Source of the DNA: JAYZDP01 sp036337765
GTDB taxonomy: Bacteria; Acidobacteriota; Thermoanaerobaculia; Multivoradales; Multivoraceae
Assembly (NCBI GenBank): GCA_036337765.1
Contig: JAYZDP010000185.1
Span: forward strand, 1-15,612
DNA length: 15,612 nt
Direction: 5' to 3'
In this document: positions 7,188 to 14,356 of the stretch, one piece after another
Numbering within the stretch: the first letter of the stretch is position 1
Layout: each line of letters begins with the position of its first letter
Translations under genes and position numbers: made by a program
Notes under the pieces: model-generated
The model's database searches: none
What the model saw: the letters and a program-made list of their open reading frames with translations, nothing else
What the model was told of the DNA's origin: nothing

Positions 7188-8063
7188 CTAGAGGGTTTTG
7201 ACCACTACCAGGGTGAGGTCGTCTAGCTGCTCGCTGTCGCCCTTGAAGTTCCACAGGTCGGCGAGCAGGGCCTCGCGGATCTCTCGGCTGCTCTTGTGTA
7301 GGTTCTCCTTGACTCGCTGTCCGAGGCGCTCGGTGCCATAGAGCTCGCCTCGAGGGCTGAGGATCTCGGTCAGCCCATCGGTGTAGAACACGAGCACGTC
7401 GCCGGGCCCGAAGGTGGCGGCCTCCTCGCTGTAGCTCGCCTCCAGGCGCGTGCCCAGGGGGGGCGCACCGTTGCCGAGCTCGCCGATCGTTCCGGAGGTA
7501 CCACTGACGTGGAGCAGTGGCGGGTGGCCTGCCGTGGAGAGGCGAACGCAGCGCGTCTCCCAATCGATGTCGGCGTAGAGCAAAGTGATGAACATCCTGC
7601 GAGCGGTAGTTTCACCGACCATGCGGTTCAGACGGGTGATGATCTCAGACGGAGAGAGGGGCTCGTCGCGCAGGAGGTAGAGGCAGCTACGGATCCCCGA
7701 CAGGAGCAGGCCGCTGGCCACGCCGTGTCCCGCGACGTCGCCGATGGCGATCGAGAGTCTGCTCTTGGCCGGGCGGAAGTACTCGAAGTAGTCGCCCCCG
7801 ACCTCGGTGGCCGGAAGCGAGATGCCGGATACGTCGAGGTGGTCCAGTTTAGGGTCGCCGCGCGGCAGCATGCGTAGCTGAATCTGGCGAGCGTAGTCGA
7901 GCTCCTCGCGCATGCGCAGGCGGTCGCGATGCCGACTCGACTCGACCTGGAAGTCGCGCATGAATCGGCGATAGCTGCCGCGCATCATCGCCAGGTTCAT
8001 GAAGAGGCAGGTGAGCGTCACCCCGACCTGCAGGACCAGGACGACGGCCGAGGGCTCGGTGTC
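7188..8063 (-). CDS. SpoIIE/RsbU-type PP2C serine phosphatase, catalytic part of a frameshifted gene
   Basis: This is the C-terminal ~290 residues of a PPM-family phosphatase of the RsbU/SpoIIE group. Such enzymes dephosphorylate serine or threonine on anti-sigma-factor antagonists or similar partners. Read in order from the frame break, it has one membrane helix (AVVLVLQVGVTLTCLFMNLA). A charged linker follows, then the ARQIQLRMLP entry helix. After these come the metal-site motifs VGGDYFEYF, IGDVAGHG, STAGHPPLLHVSG, GDVLVFYTDGLTE and the closing QLDDLTLVVV. All acidic metal ligands are in place, so the catalytic half is not visibly decayed. The open frame runs on to about 8258, but the residues beyond 8063 are low-complexity Ser/Arg/Ala and unlike the family. 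The real N-terminus lies in another frame (see the next entry). The gene lies downstream of lepB on the same strand and converges on the DUF429-HD gene with 17 bases between. Confidence 0.87.
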   Translation of the reverse strand, partial: DTEPSAVVLVLQVGVTLTCLFMNLAMMRGSYRRFMRDFQVESSRHRDRLRMREELDYARQIQLRMLPRGDPKLDHLDVSGISLPATEVGGDYFEYFRPAKSRLSIAIGDVAGHGVASGLLLSGIRSCLYLLRDEPLSPSEIITRLNRMVGETTARRMFITLLYADIDWETRCVRLSTAGHPPLLHVSGTSGTIGELGNGAPPLGTRLEASYSEEAATFGPGDVLVFYTDGLTEILSPRGELYGTERLGQRVKENLHKSSREIREALLADLWNFKGDSEQLDDLTLVVVKTL

Positions 8064-8072
8064 GCCGCCACG
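8061..8072 (-). other. Apparent frameshift joining the membrane and phosphatase halves
   Basis: Reading the minus strand, hydrophobic coding sequence ending SLSYDILGAW stays in one frame to about 8068. The convincing phosphatase sequence starting DTEPSAVVLVLQ begins at 8063 in a different frame. Omitting a single base here (for example 8064) would join the two into one continuous protein. The site, GTGGCGGCGACACC on the minus strand, has no homopolymer slippery heptamer, so programmed frameshifting is unlikely. The exact break can only be placed between about 8046 and 8095. Confidence 0.7.
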
Positions 8073-8566
8073 CGCCGAGGATGTCGTAGCTGAGGCTGCC
8101 GGCTCCGAAGAGGGTGTAGAGCGACAGCGCGCCGAGCGCTCGGAGTCGGAAGCCAACCAGCGCCAGCGCCGCCAGAAAGCCAATGGCGTGCAGTCCAAGG
8201 TGGAGCTCCGGGAAGTACATTGGCACGATGCCGAGCTGGACGACCAGGAAGGTGACAAGTAGCAGTGGAAACCGGTTGGTCGCGAACGCCCGTGAAGCAG
8301 CGTCCAGGACCAGTCGTAGTCCGATCAGGTTGACGGTCGGAAGCACGAGCCCGACGTAGTTTCCTCGGGCGAGCTCCCACAGGGCCGAAGCGATCGCGCC
8401 CGCCGCGAAGGCGAGCATGAGGGCTCGCAGCAGGCGATGATTGTGGGCGTCGAAGTGGCGCTGGGCCGCGACGTCGTCGCTCAGGTGAACGAGGCCGGCC
8501 GGCGATGCGTCGAGCGGGTCTATCAGCGAGAGGTTCTGGAAAGGAGAGTTCGCCGCGCTGCGGCAA
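8064..8566 (-). CDS. N-terminal membrane domain of the frameshifted phosphatase gene
   Basis: In the frame that includes the ATG at 8418 the minus strand encodes several hydrophobic segments. These are LRALMLAFAAGAIASALWEL, NYVGLVLPTVNLIGLRLVLD, FPLLLVTFLVVQLGIVPMY and HAIGFLAALALVGF, followed by GALSLYTLFGAGSLSYD. With the helix downstream of the frame break this makes about six membrane spans, a sensor-like module for the phosphatase. I do not recognise the domain family. Coding character extends upstream of ATG 8418 (GLVHLSDDVAAQRHFDAHNH and earlier), yet no ATG, GTG or TTG occurs in that frame before the lepB stop at 8596. A TTG at 8566-8564 with a GAAGGA-type Shine-Dalgarno 7 bases upstream is in a third frame. 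Using it would need a second one-base shift near 8530. The 5' limit given here is that TTG and is tentative; ATG 8418 is the conservative alternative. Confidence 0.55.
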
Positions 8567-8573
8567 ACCTCTA

Positions 8574-8581
8574 TTCCTTCT
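8574..8581 (-). promoter_or_regulatory. Candidate Shine-Dalgarno for the phosphatase gene
   Basis: Minus-strand AGAAGGAA lies just after the lepB stop and 7 bases before a TTG at 8566-8564. It is the only convincing ribosome binding site between lepB and the phosphatase. The TTG it serves is out of frame with the membrane domain, as discussed for that gene. Confidence 0.4.
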
Positions 8582-8595
8582 CTACGTATAAGAGG

Positions 8596-9333
8596 CTACG
8601 GAAGACCCGAGAAAAACCGATGCCACCTCGGCAGATAGAAGCGATTCGGATCGACCGAGATCGCGACTCCTGTCGCCTGCCCGACGATCAGTTCCTGAGG
8701 TACGACGCCGAACCAGCGCGAGTCGAAGCTCTCGTCTCGGTTGTCACCCATCACGAAATAGTGATCTTCGGGAATCAGAGTCTCGGGAAAGGTGTCTCGC
8801 GACGGCCGTAGCGATGCCCACATGACCGGATGTGCGCGGTTGCCTAGCTGTTCTTCCCGAAAGGCCCGGCCCTTGCGGTCGTCGGTGTCCAGGTCCGAGA
8901 TGATGCTCTGGTCGAGCGGTTCGTAGTCGACCGACTCGCCGTTGACGTTCAGGCGGTTCTCGTCCATCGCCACGCGGTCGCCTGGAAGACCGACGACGCG
9001 CTTGACCAGCCGCTTGCCGTCGGCGGGCGAGAAGAAGACCACCAGGTCGCCCTGTTCGGGCTTTCCCCAGGCGGCGAGCCGGATCCGGGTGAACGGAACC
9101 CGTAGATCGTAAGCGAGCTTGTTGACGAAGATCCGATCGCCGACGAGGATGGTCGGCTTCATCGAGCCGGTCGGGACATGGTTCCAATCGGCCACTGCCG
9201 ACCGAAAGGTCCCCATCACGATCAAGATGAGGATGAAGGGCCGAACCCACTCCCGCCACAGCAATCGTCCGAACCCTCGGCGCTGTTCGATGATCTCTGG
9301 CTGGGGCGTCGTTGCGGGGTTCTCCTCGCTCAT
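8596..9333 (-). CDS. lepB: Signal peptidase I
   Basis: This is a 245-residue type I leader peptidase. It cuts signal peptides from exported proteins at the outer face of the cytoplasmic membrane. A single membrane helix (~32-48, FILILIVMGTFRSAVADW) precedes the catalytic motifs. These are the Ser57 box PTGSMKPT, GDRIFVNKLAYDLRVPF (~65-81), the Lys111 box KRVVGLPGD, and GDNRDESFDSR (197-206). Together they complete the Ser/Lys dyad signature. The start MSEENPATTP at 9333 is chosen because the longer open frame, up to 9429, would add a non-conserved leader reaching almost to the divergent glcD start. The local Shine-Dalgarno is weak. Five clear or likely exported proteins lie in this window, but lepB is a housekeeping gene and need not be linked to them. 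The phosphatase gene follows on the same strand. Confidence 0.95.
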   Translation of the reverse strand: MSEENPATTPQPEIIEQRRGFGRLLWREWVRPFILILIVMGTFRSAVADWNHVPTGSMKPTILVGDRIFVNKLAYDLRVPFTRIRLAAWGKPEQGDLVVFFSPADGKRLVKRVVGLPGDRVAMDENRLNVNGESVDYEPLDQSIISDLDTDDRKGRAFREEQLGNRAHPVMWASLRPSRDTFPETLIPEDHYFVMGDNRDESFDSRWFGVVPQELIVGQATGVAISVDPNRFYLPRWHRFFSGLP

Positions 9334-9431
9334 CGTGGTCTCATAACTGAAGGGATGCTGCCACGAGTTGGGCCGCCTGTCGACCGTGGTCGGGTGCGCT
9401 GAGCTTGCAGGGGCGCTGCTAACATGCACGG
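9334..9431. promoter_or_regulatory. Divergent promoter region between lepB and the glcDEF operon
   Basis: The 98 bases separate two divergent starts. On the + strand TAACAT (9420-9425) ends six bases before the GTG of glcD. That spacing would put the transcript start at or next to the start codon. No Shine-Dalgarno precedes this GTG, which fits a leaderless message. No good -35 box or obvious operator palindrome is visible, and no GlcC-type regulator gene is in the window. For lepB, minus-strand TATGAG sits six bases before the ATG but is a poor -10 match. Confidence 0.35.
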
Positions 9432-10874
9432 GTGCCGGCCATCGTCGACGCGCTGCTTCAGGCCCTGCCTCCGGAGCGTCTGCTCTCCGATCGAATCTCG
9501 ATTCGCGCGTACGAATCCGACGCGCTGACCGCCTACCGAGCTCGCCCGGTCGCGGTCGTGCTGCCCCACGCGGCCGCCGAGGTGGTCACCGCGGTGAGGC
9601 TCTGCGCAGAGCATCAAGTGCCGTTTCTCGCACGCGGTAGTGGCACCAGTCTGTCTGGTGGCTCTCTGCCGATCGACGGAGGTGTGGTGATCGGGCTGAA
9701 TCGCCTGGACCGCATCCTGCGCCTCGATCCCGACGAGCGAATCGCGGTCGTTGAGCCCGGGGTCATCAATCTGCGAGTGAGCGAGGCCGCCGCCGAGTTC
9801 GGGCTCTACTACGCTCCGGATCCGTCGAGCCAGTCGGTGTGCACGATCGGCGGCAATGTCGCCTTCAACTCCGGTGGCGCGCACTGCCTCAAGTACGGCA
9901 TGACCTCGAATCACGTCCTCGGAATGAAAGTGGTGTGCGCGGACGGCGAGATCTGCGAGCTCGGCGGCGAAAGTCTAGAGGGCCTCGGCCCCGATCTTCC
10001 CGGCCTCTTCGTCGGCTCGGAGGGCCTGTTCGGTGTGGCGCTCGAAGTCACCCTGCGTCTTGTGCGCCGCGCCGAGGCCACCCACACCGTGCTGGCCTCC
10101 TACGACAGCCTCGAGCAGGCGGGCGATGCCGTGGGGCGAGTGATCGCATCGGGGCTCCTACCCGGGGCGATGGAGATCATGGACCGCCTGGCGATCCAGG
10201 CGGCCGAGGCGGCTGTGCATGCCGGCTATCCAGAGAGTGCCGCTGCGCTTTTGCTCGTCGAGCTCGAGGGGGAGGCCGAAGAGGTCGCTGCCGAGGCCGA
10301 GGTTTTGGGCAGGGAGATTGCCGCGTCCGGCGCCGTCGAGGTGCGGGTCGCGGCCGACGACGGCGAGCGCGATCGGATCTGGCGCGGCCGCAAGGGGGTT
10401 TTCTCGGCGGTGGGCCGGCTGTCGCCGACCTACATCGTGCAGGATGGCGTGGTGCCGCGCGGGAGACTCGGCGAGGCGCTGGCCGAGGTCGAGCGTTTGT
10501 CGGAGGCCTACGGACTACGTGTGGCCAACGTCTTTCACGCCGGCGACGGCAATCTCCACCCTCTGATTCTGTATGAAGGCCAGCGCGAGGGCGAGCTCGA
10601 GCGGGCCGAGGAGCTGGCGGGTGAAATTCTGCGAATGTGCGTGGCGCTTGGCGGGTCGATCACCGGCGAGCACGGGGTCGGAATGGAGAAGCGCGACTAC
10701 CTCGGGGAGATGTACTCAGATGTGGATCTGGAGGCGATGTCGCGCCTTCGCCTAGCCTTCGATCCTCAGGAACTGTCGAATCGGGGCAAGATGTTCCCGG
10801 GCGGGGAAGCCCCTTCGCTCACCTGGCACGGTGTCCATCCGCTGGAGACGGCGGGAGTGATCTCGAGGGAATGA
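9432..10874 (+). CDS. glcD: Glycolate oxidase FAD subunit (FAD-linked oxidase, GlcD family)
   Basis: This 480-residue flavoprotein oxidises glycolate (or a related 2-hydroxy acid such as D-lactate) to the 2-oxo acid with the products of the next two genes. The PCMH-type FAD domain shows ARGSGTSLSGGSLP (~67-80), the VVEPGV strand (~106-111), PDPSSQ (~130-135) followed by IGGNVAFNSGGAHCLKYG (~139-156), and GLFVGSEGLFG (~191-201). The C-terminal FAD-oxidase domain carries VFHAGDGNLHP (~367-377) and GEHGVGMEKRDYL (~412-424), the His-rich metal/substrate site. Length matches the family. The GTG start at 9432 begins the conserved helix. An ATG at 9424 is in another frame. The stop TGA overlaps the glcE ATG. 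Presence of both E and F subunits argues for glycolate oxidase rather than a stand-alone D-lactate dehydrogenase. The exact substrate is not provable here. Confidence 0.93.
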   Translation: MPAIVDALLQALPPERLLSDRISIRAYESDALTAYRARPVAVVLPHAAAEVVTAVRLCAEHQVPFLARGSGTSLSGGSLPIDGGVVIGLNRLDRILRLDPDERIAVVEPGVINLRVSEAAAEFGLYYAPDPSSQSVCTIGGNVAFNSGGAHCLKYGMTSNHVLGMKVVCADGEICELGGESLEGLGPDLPGLFVGSEGLFGVALEVTLRLVRRAEATHTVLASYDSLEQAGDAVGRVIASGLLPGAMEIMDRLAIQAAEAAVHAGYPESAAALLLVELEGEAEEVAAEAEVLGREIAASGAVEVRVAADDGERDRIWRGRKGVFSAVGRLSPTYIVQDGVVPRGRLGEALAEVERLSEAYGLRVANVFHAGDGNLHPLILYEGQREGELERAEELAGEILRMCVALGGSITGEHGVGMEKRDYLGEMYSDVDLEAMSRLRLAFDPQELSNRGKMFPGGEAPSLTWHGVHPLETAGVISRE

Positions 10875-11950
10875 CGCTCTATGCGCGCGACGTCGCCGAC
10901 GTCCAGGAGGCACTGCAACCCGGCACCCGCCTGCTGCCTCGCGGTGGCGGATCGAAGACCGGCCTCTCTGCGGGTGTGGAGGGCGCCCAAGTGCTTGACG
11001 TGTCGGCTCTAACCGGAGTCGTCGAGCACTTGCCGGCCGAGTTCACAGTGACCGTCGCCGCGGCCACCCCGGTGGTGGAGGTGGAAGAGCTGCTCGGGCA
11101 GTCCGGCCAGTACCTGCCCTTTGATCCGCTTCTGGTCGCTGGCGGAGCAACGATGGGCGGATCGGTCGCTGCGGGCGTTTCCGGCCCAGGCAGGGTCCGC
11201 TATGGCGGTATCCGCGACTTCGTGCTCGGGGTGACGGTGGTGGACGGGACCGGTGCCGAGATCCGGGGCGGCGGCAAGGTTGTCAAGAACGCGGCTGGAT
11301 TCGATCTGCCGAAGCTGATGGTTGGCAGCCTCGGCTCGCTCGGGGTCATGACCGAGCTAACCTTCAAGGTATTTCCCGCTCCCGAGGCGCGCCTCACGGT
11401 CCGCGCACAAGCGGGCTCGTTGCGCAGCGCGCTCGAGCTTGCTGCAGTGCTGTATCGCTCGCCGGTGCAGTTCGATGCCCTGGACCTCGACCGCGCCGGT
11501 ACCCTGTGGGCGCGGATCTCGGGTCGCCGAGCCGCGCTCGCGCCGCGGGCGGAGCGCCTGCTGACGATGCTCGAGGGTGGGGAAAGCCTGGAGGAGTCGG
11601 AGGCCGAGGCGATCTGGAGCGAGGGACGGGAGCTGGCCTGGATCGGCGAAGAGGCCGCGGCGGTTCGGGTGCCACTGACGCCGAGTCGGATCGAGGGGTT
11701 GGAGCGGAGTCTGCCTAAGGAGTGTCGGCTGCGCGTGTCGGGCGGCGGACAGATGGTCTGGGTCGGCTGGCCGGCCATGGCGGGCGGGATCGGGCCGCTC
11801 GACGCGCTGCTCGAGAAGATCGATCTTGGTGGGCTTCGCGTACTTGGCGGTAGCGGGCCTCGCCTGATCGGTCATCGGGCTTCGAGGGCAGCGGTGGCAC
11901 GCGTGCGGGGTGCTCTGGATCCGTACACGCGGCTAGCAGAGGCCTGCTGA
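10871..11950 (+). CDS. glcE: Glycolate oxidase second FAD-binding subunit
   Basis: The 359-residue protein starts at ATG 10871, overlapping the glcD stop as ATGA. A longer open frame upstream (to 10637) overlaps glcD and is not conserved-looking. It carries the FAD-binding half of the family: LLPRGGGSKTGLSAGVEG (~21-38), TVAAATPVVEVEELLGQ (~61-77), PFDPLLVAGGATMGGSVAAG (~83-102), RYGGIRDFVLG (~110-120), KVVKNAAGFDLPKLMVGSLG (~136-155) and a GVMTELTFKVFP strand. These are hallmark GlcE segments. Unlike GlcD it lacks the HAGDGNLHP catalytic motif, as is normal for this subunit, which pairs with GlcD in the complex. It ends one base before the glcF start, so the three genes form one transcript with coupled translation. 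Confidence 0.92.
   Translation: MTLYARDVADVQEALQPGTRLLPRGGGSKTGLSAGVEGAQVLDVSALTGVVEHLPAEFTVTVAAATPVVEVEELLGQSGQYLPFDPLLVAGGATMGGSVAAGVSGPGRVRYGGIRDFVLGVTVVDGTGAEIRGGGKVVKNAAGFDLPKLMVGSLGSLGVMTELTFKVFPAPEARLTVRAQAGSLRSALELAAVLYRSPVQFDALDLDRAGTLWARISGRRAALAPRAERLLTMLEGGESLEESEAEAIWSEGRELAWIGEEAAAVRVPLTPSRIEGLERSLPKECRLRVSGGGQMVWVGWPAMAGGIGPLDALLEKIDLGGLRVLGGSGPRLIGHRASRAAVARVRGALDPYTRLAEAC
11938..11942 (+). promoter_or_regulatory. Shine-Dalgarno of glcF within the end of glcE
   Basis: AGAGG lies 9 bases before the GTG at 11952 and inside the last codons of glcE. It supports that GTG as the start and fits coupled translation of the operon. Confidence 0.55.
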
Positions 11951-11951
11951 C

Positions 11952-13235
11952 GTGCAGCACTCGATCGACAAGCTCCCCCTGGGTGAATCTGCCGAAGCGA
12001 TGACGCGCGCAGTCGAAGGATGTGTGCACTGCGGCTTCTGTTTGCCTGTCTGTCCCACGTACCGCGAGCTCGGTGAGGAGATGGACTCGCCGCGAGGCCG
12101 CATCTTCCTGATGAAGGAGGCGCTGGAGGGATCGATCTCCTTCGCTGATGCGGCGCCCTATGTCGACCGGTGCCTCGGCTGTCTGGCGTGCGAGCCGGCC
12201 TGCCCCTCGGGGGTCGAGTATCACCGCCTGCTCCATCCGTACCGTGAGCTGGCGAGTGGTGCTGGGGAGTCGTGGCTCGACCGACTCCGCCAGCGTCTCA
12301 TGCATGCCGTCATGCCCTCGCCTCGCCTGTTCCGTGCGGCGCTCGGGTTGGCGCGGTGGAGTGCTCCGCTGGCGCCAATGGTGCCGGCGCGCTGGCGGCA
12401 CATGTTGCAGTGGGCCGGTGAAACGACCGTACCCCCGATCGATCCGCTGCCAGAACTGGTTCCGGCCAGCGGATCGCTGCGGGCGCGCGTGGGGCTGCTC
12501 ACCGGTTGCGTGCAGTCGGTGCTCGCCCCCAGCATTGCGGTCGCCACCGCCCGAGTCCTCGCCCGCAACGGAGTCGACGTCGTGATTCCACGTTCACAGG
12601 GCTGCTGCGGCTCGCTGGCGCTGCACGAGGGTCGCCTCGGGGAGGCGCGCCGACACGCGGGTCGACTGGTCGACCGACTCCCTGCCGACGTGGACCTATG
12701 GGTGACGACCGCAGCGGGCTGTGGCTCGGGTATCGCCGAGTACGCCGATCTCTTCGCCGGTCGAGGCGGGGCCGGCGTGGCGGTCGCCTTCGCTGAGCGG
12801 GTGATCGACGCGCACGTCTTTCTCGCAGATCTCGGTTGGGCGGAGCAGCCGAGCTTGCCGAGTGCCACTCGCGTCGCCTATCAGGACGCGTGTCATCTGT
12901 TGCACGCTCAGGGCATCGCCGATCCGCCCCGCGATCTGTTGCGCTCAGTTGGTGATCTCGAGTTGGTCGAGATCGGTGACGACGGCGCCTGCTGCGGCTC
13001 GGCCGGTACGTACAACCTGCAGCAACCTGAGCTTGCGGCCGAGCTTGGGCGTAGCAAGGGTGCTGCGATTCTCGCCCGCGAGCCGGCTGCGGTCGTGTCC
13101 GGAAACATCGGCTGCATCGTTCAGATCGGCCGCGCCCTGAGACAGGCCGGCAGCGCCGTGCCCGTGCTGCACACCATGGAGCTTCTCGACGCCGCCTACC
13201 GTGGCGAATTCGACCGACTCCGTGCTCAGAGCTGA
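11952..13235 (+). CDS. glcF: Glycolate oxidase iron-sulfur subunit
   Basis: The 427-residue protein is the electron-transfer subunit of glycolate oxidase. It passes electrons from the flavin subunits toward the membrane quinone pool. Two 4Fe-4S motifs are complete: Cys24, 27, 30 and 34 in CVHCGFCLPVCPTY, and Cys74, 77, 80 and 84 in CLGCLACEPACPSG. Two cysteine-rich CCG domains follow: GCCGSLALHEG around 217-227, with an earlier partner Cys186, and ACCGSAGTYN around 346-355, with Cys314 in YQDACH. This is the standard GlcF layout shared with heterodisulfide-reductase-like proteins. No membrane helix is seen. Start GTG 11952 is one base after the glcE stop. The gene's last ten bases overlap the end of the convergent AAA+ ATPase gene. 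Confidence 0.94.
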   Translation: MQHSIDKLPLGESAEAMTRAVEGCVHCGFCLPVCPTYRELGEEMDSPRGRIFLMKEALEGSISFADAAPYVDRCLGCLACEPACPSGVEYHRLLHPYRELASGAGESWLDRLRQRLMHAVMPSPRLFRAALGLARWSAPLAPMVPARWRHMLQWAGETTVPPIDPLPELVPASGSLRARVGLLTGCVQSVLAPSIAVATARVLARNGVDVVIPRSQGCCGSLALHEGRLGEARRHAGRLVDRLPADVDLWVTTAAGCGSGIAEYADLFAGRGGAGVAVAFAERVIDAHVFLADLGWAEQPSLPSATRVAYQDACHLLHAQGIADPPRDLLRSVGDLELVEIGDDGACCGSAGTYNLQQPELAAELGRSKGAAILAREPAAVVSGNIGCIVQIGRALRQAGSAVPVLHTMELLDAAYRGEFDRLRAQS

Positions 13236-14311
13236 CCGTCGAGCCCACGCTCGACGACGTCGCGGTCGATCACCAGTCGATAACCACCGCCGTTTCGAGT
13301 CACCTCGTCACGTGAGAAGGGGTCGAACTCGAACGGCTTGATGATCTTTGCGTACACGGTCTTGAGTGCTCGAGCGCCGATGCGGCTATCGATCGAGGCC
13401 TCTCTCGCGATCCGCCGTACCGCTTCGTCGGTGAGCTCGAGTTCGACCTCGTACTTGGCGAAGAATCGCTGCGATGTCTGGAAGACACCGTCGTAGGGCT
13501 GGACGAGAATCCGCTGTAGAACGTCACGATCGAGCTCGCTGAGAATGATCGCGTTGTCGAAGCGCGACAGGAACTGCGGCTGCATGCCGTAGTCGAAGAG
13601 GTCCTCGAGGCGGAAGTGGTCGCCGAGGGCGAAGTGTTCGCGAATGCGGACTTTTCCGTCTTCGTAGGTTGTCGTTGTCGGCAGCTTGATACCGCTTTTC
13701 GGCGAGAGGACGCGTTGATACACCTGGTCGTAGAGAGACTCGAAGGCGCCGGCGCACAGAAAGAGCATCTTCGAGCTGTCGATCGTGACCTGTTTCGCCG
13801 AGGTTCGTAGCGGGTGGAGGATCCTCTCCCCTTCGATAAGAGTGAGGAGGGCCTGTTGGATGTTGATGCCGGTGACGAATGGACGCCCGCCGACGATCGA
13901 GCTGACTTTGTCGACCTCGTCGATGCAGACCGTGGCGTGCTGCATGAGATTGGCGATCTCCTCGCCGGTGGCGTCGTCGCCGGCGATCTGACGGGCACGT
14001 TCCTCGAGCCGGGCGAGGAGCGGGGTCGCATCGACCGTTCCCTCCTCGTCGGCGAGGACGTTGGCGTTGAGGATGATGACGCAGCGATAGCGCTCGAACT
14101 CTGCGCGGGAGCCGTATAGTTGCTCCATGGCGCGCATCGTCGTGGTCTTGCCGGTACCCGAGTTGCCGATCAGCATGAGGTTGCCGAACGGCTCACCCTG
14201 GAGGTGTTTGAAGATCGCGACCGACACGTACTTTAGGGTCGCGTCCTGCCCGAGCACGCTCCGCAGGAGATCGGCGTAGATTTCGGGCGGCTGCATCATG
14301 GAGTCATCCAT
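13226..14311 (-). CDS. ClpX-like AAA+ ATPase lacking zinc-binding domain and ClpP-binding loop
   Basis: This 361-residue ATPase belongs to the ClpX/HslU-like clade of AAA+ proteins. It shows Walker A GNSGTGKT (49-56), Walker B VCIDEVDK (128-135), and the ClpX-like NIQQALLTLIEG helix (~150-161). Next come MLFLCAGAFESL (~182-193), the arginine-finger region QFLSRFDN (Arg250), LELTDEAVRRIA (~291-302), and sensor 2 IGARALKTVY (Arg314). The ATPase core is thus complete. Differences from ClpX are clear. The N-terminal cysteine zinc domain is absent, and the segment that should hold the aromatic GYVG pore loop reads DEEGTVDATPL (~88-98). No IGF/IGL-type loop is evident in ~200-225, which is instead a Thr-rich linker. 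It may remodel a partner without delivering it to ClpP. Start ATG 14311 has no good Shine-Dalgarno; Met5 (14299) or Met6 (14296) are alternatives. The VWA-protein gene is divergent by 45 bases. Confidence 0.85.
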   Translation of the reverse strand: MDDSMMQPPEIYADLLRSVLGQDATLKYVSVAIFKHLQGEPFGNLMLIGNSGTGKTTTMRAMEQLYGSRAEFERYRCVIILNANVLADEEGTVDATPLLARLEERARQIAGDDATGEEIANLMQHATVCIDEVDKVSSIVGGRPFVTGINIQQALLTLIEGERILHPLRTSAKQVTIDSSKMLFLCAGAFESLYDQVYQRVLSPKSGIKLPTTTTYEDGKVRIREHFALGDHFRLEDLFDYGMQPQFLSRFDNAIILSELDRDVLQRILVQPYDGVFQTSQRFFAKYEVELELTDEAVRRIAREASIDSRIGARALKTVYAKIIKPFEFDPFSRDEVTRNGGGYRLVIDRDVVERGLDGQL

Positions 14312-14356
14312 GCTAGCGGAGGACCGGCTGCGAGCATAAAATATCGTCGATTATCG
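14312..14356. promoter_or_regulatory. Short AT-rich divergent promoter region between the AAA+ and VWA genes
   Basis: This 45-base gap is AT-rich compared with its surroundings. TAAAAT (14337-14342) is a five-of-six -10 match on the + strand and would start a transcript about 7 bases before the VWA ATG. Minus-strand GATAAT (14350-14355) is an equally good -10 match toward the ATPase. The palindrome TCGATTATCGA (14347-14357) overlaps both the minus-strand -10 and the VWA start codon. No -35 box is clear. The arrangement means the two promoters nearly coincide, so the genes may be co-regulated. Confidence 0.45.

Noticed and set aside
8055..8080. Programmed ribosomal frameshift in the phosphatase gene
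   Set aside because: No slippery heptamer or homopolymer run and no obvious stimulatory Shine-Dalgarno is present. Mutation or sequence error is simpler.
8437..8811. Plus-strand open frame between the phosphatase and lepB
   Set aside because: Most of it is antisense to the conserved catalytic end of LepB and the rest to the membrane module's upstream coding stretch. No family resemblance is seen.
10637..10870. Upstream extension of the glcE frame
   Set aside because: It overlaps the conserved C-terminus of GlcD and its residues do not resemble GlcE. The ATGA overlap at 10871 is the natural start.
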